Part shown: piece after piece, positions 44,105 to 53,653 of the stretch
How the letters are laid out: each line of letters starts with the position of its first letter
Position numbering within the stretch: the stretch's first letter is position 1
Program-made: the position numbers and the translations under genes
Origin: a bacterium
GTDB taxonomy: Bacteria; UBP15; UBA6099; JAJRTR01
Length of the DNA stretch: 64,000 nt
Assembly (NCBI GenBank): GCA_024278215.1
Contig: JAJRTR010000174.1
Span: 44,292-108,291 of the forward strand
Direction of reading: 5' to 3'
The notes under the pieces: model-generated
The model's database searches: none
What the model saw: only the letters and a program-made list of their open reading frames with translations
What the model was told of the DNA's origin: nothing

Positions 44105-45748
44105 TTATTTCTGAGCGGCGTAATACTTTCCTTCGTCGATCAGTTTCGACACAGTTGGTTCCGTCGCTTTCGGAATATACTTGACCGAGGCGAGCGCGCA
44201 TATCGCGAGGAACAGGAAGAACACTCCCTGAAGGAACATCCAGCGATAGCCCAGTGAAGGGTTACTGATTGTAAGGTCGATGATTGCTCCGGCCAGTATC
44301 AGGCTGATGAATTGTCCCAGTCCGGTTACACTCGAATAGAACCCCATATAAAGACCAAGCTTCTCGTCCGGCATAAGTGTCGGGAGAATGGTTGCTGTCA
44401 GAACAAAACAAATCGTGAGTCCTATGGATGTAAATGAAATAATAATGAATGAAATAATCAGGACCTTGCTCGTTTCTTTCTCTATCTGTGCGTTGAGCAA
44501 TGTGATTTTCTTCAAAGTGGCCGCAAATGCAGGGTGGTCTGCGCCCATGACGGCGATGACGGCGTTTCTGCAGGTATTGGCTTCGGCGCTTTCGTCTTTC
44601 ATCGGGAGTTCGCCGCTAAGGCACCAGCGTAGCACCTCCGCCTTTTTGTCCGTCATCTGGTCACCATTCACGTCAAGCTCAGGACTGAAAGGTATCTTCT
44701 CGAACAGGGTAAGGTCTGTGCCGGACATATCAATATTATATAAACCTGCCAATGCAATAACTTCGCTGGGTTTTTCGAGATTATATCCGGAAGCCCTGGA
44801 TGTGGGACCGATTACAAAGTAGCTGATAAGCAAACCAACCATAACGACGGCAAGGCCGAATATCGTCATGCCCTTTCTGCTGATTTTGTCTCCCAGTATC
44901 CCCACAGGTACTGCCAGAAGGATAGAGACGATGACAACAACGCCCAGAACGATACTCGCGGGCTGACCCGGAACATTGACATAATAGATCATGAACTTTG
45001 TGAAGAAACTTATGAACGCGCCGAGTGCCGCCCAGAAAAAGAAATTCATGAGGAGCAATCGGAAAAGGTCGGGATACTTTTTGTAGCGCCAGTCGTTGAA
45101 AACCTCCGCGACACTCATCATTATCGGTTTGATTTTGTTCAACTTTTCAGGAGGTTCGTCAGGCACATCTTCCTTGATGCTGAAATACGTGATCAGAGAG
45201 CCAACAAGTATAACCGTGCTCAACACATAAAACGACATCGGTTTGCTTATTTCCATATAAACCATGCCGAACAGAACCAGATATGCCACCAGGGTTCCCA
45301 GACCACCAAATATGCTGAAAAATGCGTTTGCCGTTCCAAGTTTTTCGTTTGGGACAACCTCGGGAACAAGAGAAAAATAGGGGACGGCGGCGAACTGGAT
45401 GCCGAAGTAAGCTATTGTAAGTACGATAATAAGTCCTATCAGGGACTGCATGTGTGGAATAAGAAAAATCATGGGTACTGCGATAAGAGACCCGAAAAGC
45501 ATGAGGGGGAGCCGCTTGCCTCTTTTCGTTCTTGTGTAGTCGGAATACACACCGAACAGTAAAGAAAATATAATCATTAATTTTCCTATGCCCTGGATCA
45601 ATGTGCCGTTAAAATTCGAAAGTCCGAATTTTATTGTTAGAAAGTGCAATAAATAAGCTCCGTCGAAAGCCCAGAACGCAACCAGTCCGAAGTTAATTAC
45701 GTTCAGAAGTATCATTGTTTTAATAGTGACATTTTTCTTCTGGTCCAT
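44105..45748 (-). CDS. MFS transporter with a large extracytoplasmic insert
   Basis: 547 residues, longer than the usual 400-450. About 12 helices are visible. The cytoplasmic MFS loop S-D-Y-T-R-T-K-R-G-K-R and L-G-D-K-I-S-R-K-G are present, and E-V-V-P-N-E-K-L-G-T-A-N-A-F recalls sugar/cation symporters of the GPH/SLC45 type. Residues about 315-430, between two helices of the second half, form a hydrophilic insert with D359-V-N-G-D-Q-M-T-D367, a dockerin/EF-hand-like calcium loop, and cysteines C376 and C393. AGGAG precedes the start. It converges on the aminotransferase-reductase gene; a link with that pathway is only positional. Confidence 0.8.
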   Translation of the reverse strand: MDQKKNVTIKTMILLNVINFGLVAFWAFDGAYLLHFLTIKFGLSNFNGTLIQGIGKLMIIFSLLFGVYSDYTRTKRGKRLPLMLFGSLIAVPMIFLIPHMQSLIGLIIVLTIAYFGIQFAAVPYFSLVPEVVPNEKLGTANAFFSIFGGLGTLVAYLVLFGMVYMEISKPMSFYVLSTVILVGSLITYFSIKEDVPDEPPEKLNKIKPIMMSVAEVFNDWRYKKYPDLFRLLLMNFFFWAALGAFISFFTKFMIYYVNVPGQPASIVLGVVVIVSILLAVPVGILGDKISRKGMTIFGLAVVMVGLLISYFVIGPTSRASGYNLEKPSEVIALAGLYNIDMSGTDLTLFEKIPFSPELDVNGDQMTDKKAEVLRWCLSGELPMKDESAEANTCRNAVIAVMGADHPAFAATLKKITLLNAQIEKETSKVLIISFIIISFTSIGLTICFVLTATILPTLMPDEKLGLYMGFYSSVTGLGQFISLILAGAIIDLTISNPSLGYRWMFLQGVFFLFLAICALASVKYIPKATEPTVSKLIDEGKYYAAQK

Positions 45749-45892
45749 CAGGGGTGTCTCCTAAAATTGTTTTCTCTATCAGGTATCGGCATTTATATGC
45801 AGAGATAAAGAATATCACGGTCGGGCTAGTTAGTCCAATTCAAATCGTATATTCCTGATTGCCGACATTTTTTCAGGATACTTTTCAAACAA

Positions 45893-48727
45893 CTAATTTC
45901 GAGGAATTCTTATGCCTGCTTTTGCCATGATATGTTTCGATATTTCGTCGTATCTTATCATCGGGTTTGAAAGATAATATATGGAATCCTTGTCGCGCCC
46001 CATCTTTCCGTACAGTTCGCCCAGAAGCAGTGACACCGCCGGCAGCAGCGCCTGTGTGTCGTCGTCGTAAATGATGTTTTTCAGCAATTTCACTCCTTCA
46101 CTCTGTTTGCCGGGTTCGAGATAATAATCCCTGAGCGCCATCAACAGTTCCGGTTCCTTTCGTCTGAGAATATTTGCGATAAGTTTTTTCGGATCTTTGA
46201 TTTTCAACTTCTTTTTTTTCGCCGGCTGATCCTGTCTGATAAGCGTTGCCTTTTTTTTCGTTTTTTCTTGTGTGGGTGTGGGTGTTTTATTCTTATTCTT
46301 AGCACCAATGGCGGCGGATTTGCCAAGCAATTCTTCCGCTTCCAAAATGCTTCGTTCGATCCGCGCGCCGAGCGAATCAGGCGACATATCGACTTCCATG
46401 TCCGGCAGCAAATCCATCTGTGCGTCCAGTTCATTTTCTTCGATCCGGCCTTTTTCGGCCAGCAGTTCGATCTCTCTCCTCATTTCCTTTTCTATCTCAA
46501 GCGCCGCCATCAGGTCCTTATTCCTGTTGCGCAGGTTTTCCGTTTCTTCAATAAGTTCTTCTACCTTCATTTCGAAATTTTCGTTATCAGCTTCGAGTTT
46601 TCTCGCTCTGGCAGCAAGCGCGTTGTATTTTTCCTCGAGCGCGGCTTTTTCGACATTAATCCCTTTCAAGCTCTTATAAGAAATAATAAGTTCATTCATC
46701 CTGTTGGACGCTTGTTCGAGAATAAAATCCTTCTCCTGCATCCGTTTTTTGAACGAGCTGTTCAGTTCGTTCAGCGTGCGTTCGAGCATCGCCGATTTCT
46801 TTCTGTAGCCTTCATTCTCGGAAGCAATCCTGGCGAAAGACCTGCTCTTGTTCTCGAGCCCGGCGACGACTCTATGAAAATCGTTTACCTGCTCTCTCAT
46901 TTCTTTCAGTTCCCGGTCCTTGCTTTTAAGCCTTGTGCCGAGAGATTCCCTTAGAGCTGCAAGTTTTGTTTCGAGTTCTTTCCGCCGCTGTTGTTCTTCA
47001 GGAAGCTGTTTTTTAAGTTCATCAAGTGCGAGTTGGTCTTCTTTCAGCGCGGCGACTTCATCTCTGAATGCTTCGATTCTCCTGTTTGCAACTCGCAGTT
47101 CCTCATCCCTGTCAAGTATCCTGCTGTCGAAGTCGTTTCGCAGTTCGGTGATTTGCTCCCGGTATTTACGCCTTTCATCTTCTTTTTCATCATTCTTGTG
47201 TTCAATGTCGGAGACAAGGCGGTTGTTGACTTCGATCAGTTCGTCGATCTCCTTGTCGAGTTTATCAATTTTTGATAACGCGGCATCCAACACGGATTGC
47301 TTTTCCTGGAGTTGACCGGCAAAATCAGACTCGAGTTGCAATATCTTTTTCCGCAACTGCTGTTCGCGGACAAAAGCAGATTCGACATTCGACTCGAGCG
47401 CGTCCCGCTGTATGCGTCTCTCGGAATCGGTTTTCCGCAGTTCGTCTATCTCGTCCAGGGCTTTTTCGAGCCGCCGTTTGTTATCTTCGAGTTCATTGCC
47501 TGTAAGGACAAGTTTTTTCTCGAGGCCAGCAATCTTCTCTTCGAGTTCTTCCCTTTCTGCCACAGTCTTTTCCAGCTCGGTCCGTACAGTACCGACCTTT
47601 TCTGTTTCCTTCTCTTTTTGTCGCAGTAGTTCAGTTATTTTTTTCAGTTCGTTTTCTTTTTCTTCGAGTTTCTTTTCGTAGTCGTTGCGAAAATCGGATA
47701 GGAATTGCTTGTTTATAAGCACTTCTTTTTCAGAAAGGATTTTGCCTGTATCAAGTTCGGAGATCGTTTTAGTCAGCTCGAATATCCTCTGGTTTGCGTC
47801 CGATAATTCTTTTTCTTTATTGCGGATAATTTCAGCGTTGTGCGTATCGGATTCGTCACGTTTTCGTTCGAGTTCGCTGATTTTGAGATTAGCCGACTTG
47901 ATTTCTTTCTCAAGAGCATCGACCCTCTTGCTTTTCTCGCGCAGCTCACCGGCTTCTTTCCAGAGTTCCTCGGCGCGAGCCATAGAATCATTCAGTGCCG
48001 AGTCCTTTTTTTCGAGACTTTTTTCAAGGATTTCGAGATTTTTCGATTTTTCCTCGAAGCCGGATATTTTTGCACGTTCTTCTTTTAACTCCGATTTCAG
48101 CTTTTCGATCTGCTGTTCGAGGTTTGTCGTGCGTCCTTCAGCTATCGCCTGCTCATATCTGTCATGCGACTTTGCCCTTAATTTTTCTTTCTGGACTTCA
48201 ATGACTTTTCGCAGATGTTCGTTATCCGCTACAACCTTCGCAAGCTCGGACACAGTTTTATCAAGGTCGGATTTCAGATTGAAGTCTTGCGACTGGTGTC
48301 CGGACGCACTGTCGTCATGTGTCGCTGTTTCTTTGCAAAAAGGAGCGGCCACTTCGTCGTCGAGATAGACCAGTATCTTTTTTTCGCCGTCACCGCCCGC
48401 GGCGCTTTCCATGAAATGGTCAGCTAACTCACGCAGCCATCCGGGTTTGACGAAAGCGTCGTAATTCATGACGACGACGATGTCATGGTCGGCGGCGCGG
48501 ATGCCGAAACTTGCCGCAGCACCGAAACCGACCCGTTTTTCCATCTCGAGTATCATTACCGATGGATAGTGCCATTTGACCATATCGGCCGAGCCGTCAT
48601 CGGAACAATCGTCGACAACAATGATGTCCGGCGGCATGGGGTCCTGCGCCAGCAGGGAATTCAGGCATCGCGGAAGATGTGCCCGTCCATTATAATTCGG
48701 TATTATTACGGCGATACGAGAGTCCAT
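45893..48727 (-). CDS. Truncated GT2 glycosyltransferase domain fused to a very long coiled coil
   Basis: 944 residues. Residues 1-105 are the nucleotide-binding half of a GT2 fold (AVIIPNYNGRAHLPRCLNSL, I-I-V-V-D-D-C-S-D-D-G, and V-V-V-M-N-Y-D-A-F-V at the DXD position). The acceptor half that should follow is missing. Instead, about 155-760 is almost continuous heptad sequence rich in E, K, L and R, then an acidic stretch, a Lys-rich linker (about 800-840), and a C-terminal helical part (R-K-E-P-E-L-L-M-A-L-R-D-Y-Y, L-L-L-G-E-L-Y-G-K-M-G-R-D) like TPR repeats. There is no signal peptide or membrane helix. It is probably a cytoplasmic filament or scaffold with a degenerate or non-processive GT head. 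Confidence 0.75.
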   Translation of the reverse strand: MDSRIAVIIPNYNGRAHLPRCLNSLLAQDPMPPDIIVVDDCSDDGSADMVKWHYPSVMILEMEKRVGFGAAASFGIRAADHDIVVVMNYDAFVKPGWLRELADHFMESAAGGDGEKKILVYLDDEVAAPFCKETATHDDSASGHQSQDFNLKSDLDKTVSELAKVVADNEHLRKVIEVQKEKLRAKSHDRYEQAIAEGRTTNLEQQIEKLKSELKEERAKISGFEEKSKNLEILEKSLEKKDSALNDSMARAEELWKEAGELREKSKRVDALEKEIKSANLKISELERKRDESDTHNAEIIRNKEKELSDANQRIFELTKTISELDTGKILSEKEVLINKQFLSDFRNDYEKKLEEKENELKKITELLRQKEKETEKVGTVRTELEKTVAEREELEEKIAGLEKKLVLTGNELEDNKRRLEKALDEIDELRKTDSERRIQRDALESNVESAFVREQQLRKKILQLESDFAGQLQEKQSVLDAALSKIDKLDKEIDELIEVNNRLVSDIEHKNDEKEDERRKYREQITELRNDFDSRILDRDEELRVANRRIEAFRDEVAALKEDQLALDELKKQLPEEQQRRKELETKLAALRESLGTRLKSKDRELKEMREQVNDFHRVVAGLENKSRSFARIASENEGYRKKSAMLERTLNELNSSFKKRMQEKDFILEQASNRMNELIISYKSLKGINVEKAALEEKYNALAARARKLEADNENFEMKVEELIEETENLRNRNKDLMAALEIEKEMRREIELLAEKGRIEENELDAQMDLLPDMEVDMSPDSLGARIERSILEAEELLGKSAAIGAKNKNKTPTPTQEKTKKKATLIRQDQPAKKKKLKIKDPKKLIANILRRKEPELLMALRDYYLEPGKQSEGVKLLKNIIYDDDTQALLPAVSLLLGELYGKMGRDKDSIYYLSNPMIRYDEISKHIMAKAGIRIPRN

Positions 48728-48804
48728 ACTTCCCTTTCCTTATGGATTAACACTGAAAAATTATATATCAAAAACGAAAAATCAGCGAGAACATTTATTT
48801 TATG

Positions 48805-48982
48805 GAGCCAATTGCACAATTATGTTCGTAGCGAGGTCGACGAAATTATTCAGAAGCAAGGCGGAGGTGCAAAATCCCCGCAGGCGTACTCATGGAGTAC
48901 GTTGAGGATGATTTTGTGCCGACAACGCAGCTATGGGCAATTGCAGCCGACCGCCGCCGAATCGGAATTTTGCAATTTGCTC
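48805..48982. repeat. 178-bp palindromic MITE-like element, copy 2
   Basis: It begins GAGCCAATTGCACAAT and ends ATTTTGCAATTTGCTC and is close to 24958-25136 over its whole length. The central hairpin changed from GTACTT/AAGTAC to GTACTC/GAGTAC, a compensatory pair of substitutions that keeps the stem. Confidence 0.85.
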
Positions 48983-49128
48983 AATGGAGTGTGCGACATA
49001 TTGATGGGTTTATCGAATGAGCCTCCTGCAAGGCGTGAACGGTGTCATACAACTCCATGTGTGACATGCTCAAACCATTGTTGTCGGAACGCAAATCAGT
49101 TTGGAATTACCGCGAAAACGTAAATCCA

Positions 49129-49158
49129 TTGTCATATTTTCGATACGAATGTTATAAT
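49129..49158 (+). promoter_or_regulatory. Promoter of the secreted beta-helix gene
   Basis: TTGTCA (49129-49134), 18-base spacer, TATAAT (49153-49158), 28 bp before the ATG at 49187. Confidence 0.55.
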
Positions 49159-49186
49159 GTATTAAATATTTGACCTTTATGAGAGT

Positions 49187-52100
49187 ATGAAGAAAATCAG
49201 CTACTACAGAAAACCAAATATCACAATACATAATATTATTGGAGTTTGTTTTGCGTTGTTGTTTTCAGTAGCATGTATGGAAACCGCATTTTGCGAGGAT
49301 TTTCAGGAAACTTTTTCACCCGGCTGGCATCTTATAACCATACCGTGCGCGCCGTCGAGCAGCGACCCGACAGTTGTTTTCGCGTCTCCTTTCGAGGAGG
49401 TCGTGGGTATAGAATACGATGGTTACGTATATCCGGAAGACATGACGGAAGTTGCGGCCGGTAAGGCGTACTGGGCATATTTCACAAGCACAACAACTGT
49501 GACGATCAGCGGCGATGCTCTGACAGGCGGCACCGAAGACCTGACGCTGTCGCCCGGCTGGAACATGATAGGTAGCCCTTTTGAAATATCATCATGGAGC
49601 GATGCAATGATAGGGGGCGTCCCTGCCGGTGAATCGGATGTGCTCGAATCGGGACTGTTTTATTACGACGCCGCGTCGGGAGGATATATCGAGGAGACGT
49701 CGGCGCTGTCGAGTTGGCGCGGTTATTTTGTTAAAGTCGGCGGCACCGGGACTGTAACGCTGGAAGTGCCTAACGGCGGCACCATTATTCCACAGGGAAC
49801 GATTACGGGCACGGCAAACCTCGAAGGTCTGTCGGACCACACAGGGATAAACATAAATATCGACCCTGACGCGGAGGGCGATTCGATAGATATTGCTTCA
49901 AATTCATCCGGTGCGTTTTCGAAGTCGGCGCTCGCTGTCGGCGGCTACACTGTCACCGCTTCATACTCCGGATTCACGAACGATTCCACACATATTGATG
50001 TGCTCGACGGGGAAAGCACAGACACGGGATTATTGCTGCTCGAAGACACAAGTTATCCGCTTATTGCGTCGCTCGTGCCCGCCGATGGTGCGACGGTCGA
50101 GACAGCCACACCCACTATGTCGGCAACATTCAGCGACACAGGCGCGGGTATAGCCACGTCTACGGTCAAGATTACAGTCGGCGGTACGGATGTCACAGGT
50201 TCGTCGTCGATTCTCGATATGGGGTTCACCTACACACCTTCGGCTGCCATCGAAGATGGAGCGGTGACGCTCGTAGTCGAGGTCGCCGACAGGGCAGGCA
50301 ATCAGACGTCGGCCACCAGCACGTTCACCATCGACACGGGCGGCGCTGTCGACCCTGACCAGCCGTCGAACGTCGTCGCCTCGGAATGCGAACACGGCTC
50401 ACTAACTCTGCTTTGCATAACATGGGACGCGCCCGAAGACCCCAGTGTCACAGGCTATAACATATACGTCTATCACGAAACCGAAGATATACAATCGCCG
50501 TACAACGGCGAGCGTCCCGTGCCTGTAAGCAGGTACACGGTGGGCGGGCTGACTCCCGGCGAGTCTTATGGTATTGAAATAACGGCAGTTGTCGAGGAAG
50601 GCGGCCTGGTTGTCGAGGAAAGCGCACACACGGACAGGGCGTCACGCAGCACAGTGGCGAACTCGGGCAACCAGGCGGTGGTTTCTTTCAGGGCGATATC
50701 CGAATCAGGCACCGGCAGCAGCAGAGTGGCGGCAAAGACAAGCGGCAACCTGCTCTCTGGACTTGTTGCCGTCGCGAGTGCGGCAGTGGTTATTACGGAT
50801 GCGAACGGTGTGTCTCTTGCCACTGCAACCACGGGTGAATTCGGCTGGGTCGAGGTTTCCGCCCTCGATGCAGGCACGTACAATATGGAGATCACCGACG
50901 ACGGCGGAACTCCCGATCCCGGAGATGACATTTTCATCGAAAAGGACGATATCGAACTCGGTGAAGGTGAGGTATACGTAATCGCCACCGCCTATCTGGA
51001 CATGAATGGCTGGGGCGAGTTCTGCGGAGACGGCATCGCCAACGCATGTGAGGAATGCGACGACGGGAACCGCGACGACGGAGACGGCTGCTCCGCTACG
51101 TGCATGGACGAAACACCCGACGCATCCAGGCACGAAGGCGGCATCTGCGAGGACACGACATGGTATCTCGCCGACAGTCCGCATATTGTCGAAGGTCCGG
51201 TTTTCGTGAGAGGATTCAACGATCCAACACTTACAATTGAGGCCGGCTGCGAAGTAAAGTTCGATTCGGGCGCGACGCTTATTATCGGAACGAAACGGGT
51301 CGACGGCGGGCTGATCGCCGATGGTTCCGGCGGCGCGATAACATTTACTTCCAACGAAGCAGTTCCCTCGCCCGGCGACTGGGACGGTATCGTTTTCGGT
51401 CCGAAAACGCTTAACACCGGCAAACTCGACAACGTGACGGTGGAATACGCGGGCGGTTCGACAGGTGCGTCCATTTATGTCGGCGGCGAAATCGACACCT
51501 TCACCGACAGCACCATACAAAGCGGCTCAGGCACCGGCGTATACTTCGCCGACGGCGGCTACGTCGCCGGCGGTTTCGCCACCAACACAGTCACAACACA
51601 CTCACAGAATCCTGTCACCGTGTATGCGGACTATGTAAACTATCTGCTCGGCGGGAACACGCTTACGGGCAACAGCAATGATGTAATCAAAGTCGAAAGC
51701 GATGTGGTAACCACCACGAGTCATTGGCGCAATTTCGGAGTTCCTTATGAAATCGAGGGCGATATGTGGGTCTATGAAGACCTGACTATCGACAACGATC
51801 TGACAATCACCGCCAGAGGCGATATATATGTGGGCTTGATTACCGGACTGCCTGTTTTCACTATCGGATCAGGCGTCACTATGAAATTTGATTCGGGAGC
51901 CGGTCTTAACATCGGCGTGGACTCGGGTACCGGCAACTTCGACCATGCCACCCTAGTCGCCGACGGCACAGACGGTGCCATAACTTTCACCTCCAGCAGC
52001 GACACACCCGCAGCGGGCGACTGGAAAGGGATTCACCTGGGCGAATATACCAAACCCGGCACTATTATCGATAATGCCGTGATCGAATACGCCGGAAGCG

Positions 52101-53596
52101 TCTCCACCGCAAGCGTGATAGTCGAAGGTGAAATCGACTACATCAGAAATACAAATATACGGAACGGCGGCGGCATCGGTGTCGACTTCAAAGAAAACGG
52201 TTATGCCGACTACGGTTTCGCCACCAACACCATCACAGGTCACGCGCTGCGCCCCATAAACATATACGCAAACTCTGTGCCGTGTGTCGAAGGCTCCAAC
52301 ACGATCACAGGCAATGGCGAAGACATCATCAGGGTCGAGGGCGGCACCGCGTCGGTAGCGGGCACATGGCCGAATCTTGGTGTGCCGTACGAGGTCTACG
52401 GAAATGTTGCATTCGATGAGGCGACGACTTTCGACCCGGATTTGACGCTTACTTTCGACGGCGACGTGGCATTTAATGAGGACGGGACATTCGGGAGTAA
52501 TGTTACTGTAATAGTAAAGGGCAATGTATCGGCGGGCGATTTTATCGGCAGGCCCATTGTTACGATCGGCGCAGGCGGAACATGGAAGTTCGATCCGGGA
52601 ACGAAAATGGAGATCGGCATCGACGAGGGCAACAGCGACGACGGCGGCATGATAGCGAACGGCGCGAGCGGCACAATCACATTCACATCCAACAGCGCCG
52701 TGCCTGCCGCGGGCGACTGGGAGGGTATCACATTCGGCACGCGAACACGCCCGGAGAGCCTGCTTGATAATGTGGTTATCGAATATGCGGGCAACTCCGG
52801 CGCGGCACTGACCGTTATGGATGAGGTGGAGTCAATCGACAACACGACAGTGCAATACAGCGGCGGCGTAGGGATGGATTTCCAGTCCGGCGGCTACACA
52901 GGCACAAGCTTTGCCTCGAATACTATAACCGGCAACGATTCCTATCCTATAAACATTTATGCGGGTTATGTGGCGGACATAGCAGCAGGCAATACCTTCA
53001 CAGGCAACGCCACGGACGGTATACGGATCATGGGCGGAACAGTCGTCGCGGCAGGCACATGGCTGAATCACGGCGTGCCCTACGTCATTGAGAACGACGT
53101 GCTGTTTGAAAGAGACGTAACATTTGCAGATAACCTGACGGTAATCGCTTACGGAGACATACAGATCGGGCAGTGGAGTTATCTCCCGAAACTCACGGTC
53201 GGTGCGGGCAGCACATTGAAATTCGCAAGCGGTGCGGGAATAGACTTGCTCGACACACTGCGCGGACGCCTCTATGCCGACGGGACTTCGAGTACTATAA
53301 CTTTCACGTCTAATCAGGCGTCGCCCTCCGCCGGCGACTGGGCAGGCATCACGTTCGGGGTGGACACATACTCCGGCACGGTCATCAACAACTGCGTTAT
53401 ATCTTATGGCGGGGCGAACGGCTACGGCAACATTTACCTGAACGATACCGCCACCAATGTGTCTATAACCAACAACACTATTTCCAACAGCAGCACTTAC
53501 GGCGTCTATGTGGATGTTAACTCGACATTCGATCCGACCGAAGAAACGACAAACACTTTCAGCGGCAACGCGAGCGGCGATGTTTTCAGAGAGTGA
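49187..53596 (+). CDS. Secreted multidomain beta-helix protein
   Basis: 1469 residues with a signal peptide ending near C36. Two G-W-x-x-I modules come first (S-P-G-W-H-L-I near 44 and S-P-G-W-N-M-I near 122), the same module found at the end of the giant propeller protein. Then come a carboxypeptidase-regulatory-like beta domain (about 200-290), an Ig-like region, an Fn3 domain (about 390-490), another beta domain, and a Cys-rich module with C-G-D-G-x-x-N-x-C-E-x-C-D-D-G-N at about 607-635 (DUF4215/Myxococcus type). From about 650 to the end there are four beta-helix repeats beginning near 659, 847, 1061 and 1292, each with I-T-F-T-S-N and A/S-G-D-W-x-G-I. A surface adhesin or polysaccharide-binding role is inferred. 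Confidence 0.82.
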   Translation: MKKISYYRKPNITIHNIIGVCFALLFSVACMETAFCEDFQETFSPGWHLITIPCAPSSSDPTVVFASPFEEVVGIEYDGYVYPEDMTEVAAGKAYWAYFTSTTTVTISGDALTGGTEDLTLSPGWNMIGSPFEISSWSDAMIGGVPAGESDVLESGLFYYDAASGGYIEETSALSSWRGYFVKVGGTGTVTLEVPNGGTIIPQGTITGTANLEGLSDHTGININIDPDAEGDSIDIASNSSGAFSKSALAVGGYTVTASYSGFTNDSTHIDVLDGESTDTGLLLLEDTSYPLIASLVPADGATVETATPTMSATFSDTGAGIATSTVKITVGGTDVTGSSSILDMGFTYTPSAAIEDGAVTLVVEVADRAGNQTSATSTFTIDTGGAVDPDQPSNVVASECEHGSLTLLCITWDAPEDPSVTGYNIYVYHETEDIQSPYNGERPVPVSRYTVGGLTPGESYGIEITAVVEEGGLVVEESAHTDRASRSTVANSGNQAVVSFRAISESGTGSSRVAAKTSGNLLSGLVAVASAAVVITDANGVSLATATTGEFGWVEVSALDAGTYNMEITDDGGTPDPGDDIFIEKDDIELGEGEVYVIATAYLDMNGWGEFCGDGIANACEECDDGNRDDGDGCSATCMDETPDASRHEGGICEDTTWYLADSPHIVEGPVFVRGFNDPTLTIEAGCEVKFDSGATLIIGTKRVDGGLIADGSGGAITFTSNEAVPSPGDWDGIVFGPKTLNTGKLDNVTVEYAGGSTGASIYVGGEIDTFTDSTIQSGSGTGVYFADGGYVAGGFATNTVTTHSQNPVTVYADYVNYLLGGNTLTGNSNDVIKVESDVVTTTSHWRNFGVPYEIEGDMWVYEDLTIDNDLTITARGDIYVGLITGLPVFTIGSGVTMKFDSGAGLNIGVDSGTGNFDHATLVADGTDGAITFTSSSDTPAAGDWKGIHLGEYTKPGTIIDNAVIEYAGSVSTASVIVEGEIDYIRNTNIRNGGGIGVDFKENGYADYGFATNTITGHALRPINIYANSVPCVEGSNTITGNGEDIIRVEGGTASVAGTWPNLGVPYEVYGNVAFDEATTFDPDLTLTFDGDVAFNEDGTFGSNVTVIVKGNVSAGDFIGRPIVTIGAGGTWKFDPGTKMEIGIDEGNSDDGGMIANGASGTITFTSNSAVPAAGDWEGITFGTRTRPESLLDNVVIEYAGNSGAALTVMDEVESIDNTTVQYSGGVGMDFQSGGYTGTSFASNTITGNDSYPINIYAGYVADIAAGNTFTGNATDGIRIMGGTVVAAGTWLNHGVPYVIENDVLFERDVTFADNLTVIAYGDIQIGQWSYLPKLTVGAGSTLKFASGAGIDLLDTLRGRLYADGTSSTITFTSNQASPSAGDWAGITFGVDTYSGTVINNCVISYGGANGYGNIYLNDTATNVSITNNTISNSSTYGVYVDVNSTFDPTEETTNTFSGNASGDVFRE

Positions 53597-53653
53597 TCTT
53601 TCTGTAGAGGTTAAGCGGGATTATATCGAGTACTGCGATTTTCGTCACGTCAA

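Larger units (their letters stand above)
48728..49186. other. 459-bp divergent intergenic region
   Basis: It contains the second copy of the palindromic element, a 22-base match to the composite repeat (49055-49076), and the promoter of the gene at 49187. No supported gene. Confidence 0.6.

Noticed and set aside
48485-49123. 212-codon plus-strand frame
   Set aside because: Its first part is antisense to the GT2-coiled-coil gene and the rest runs through the palindromic element; no motifs or ribosome site.
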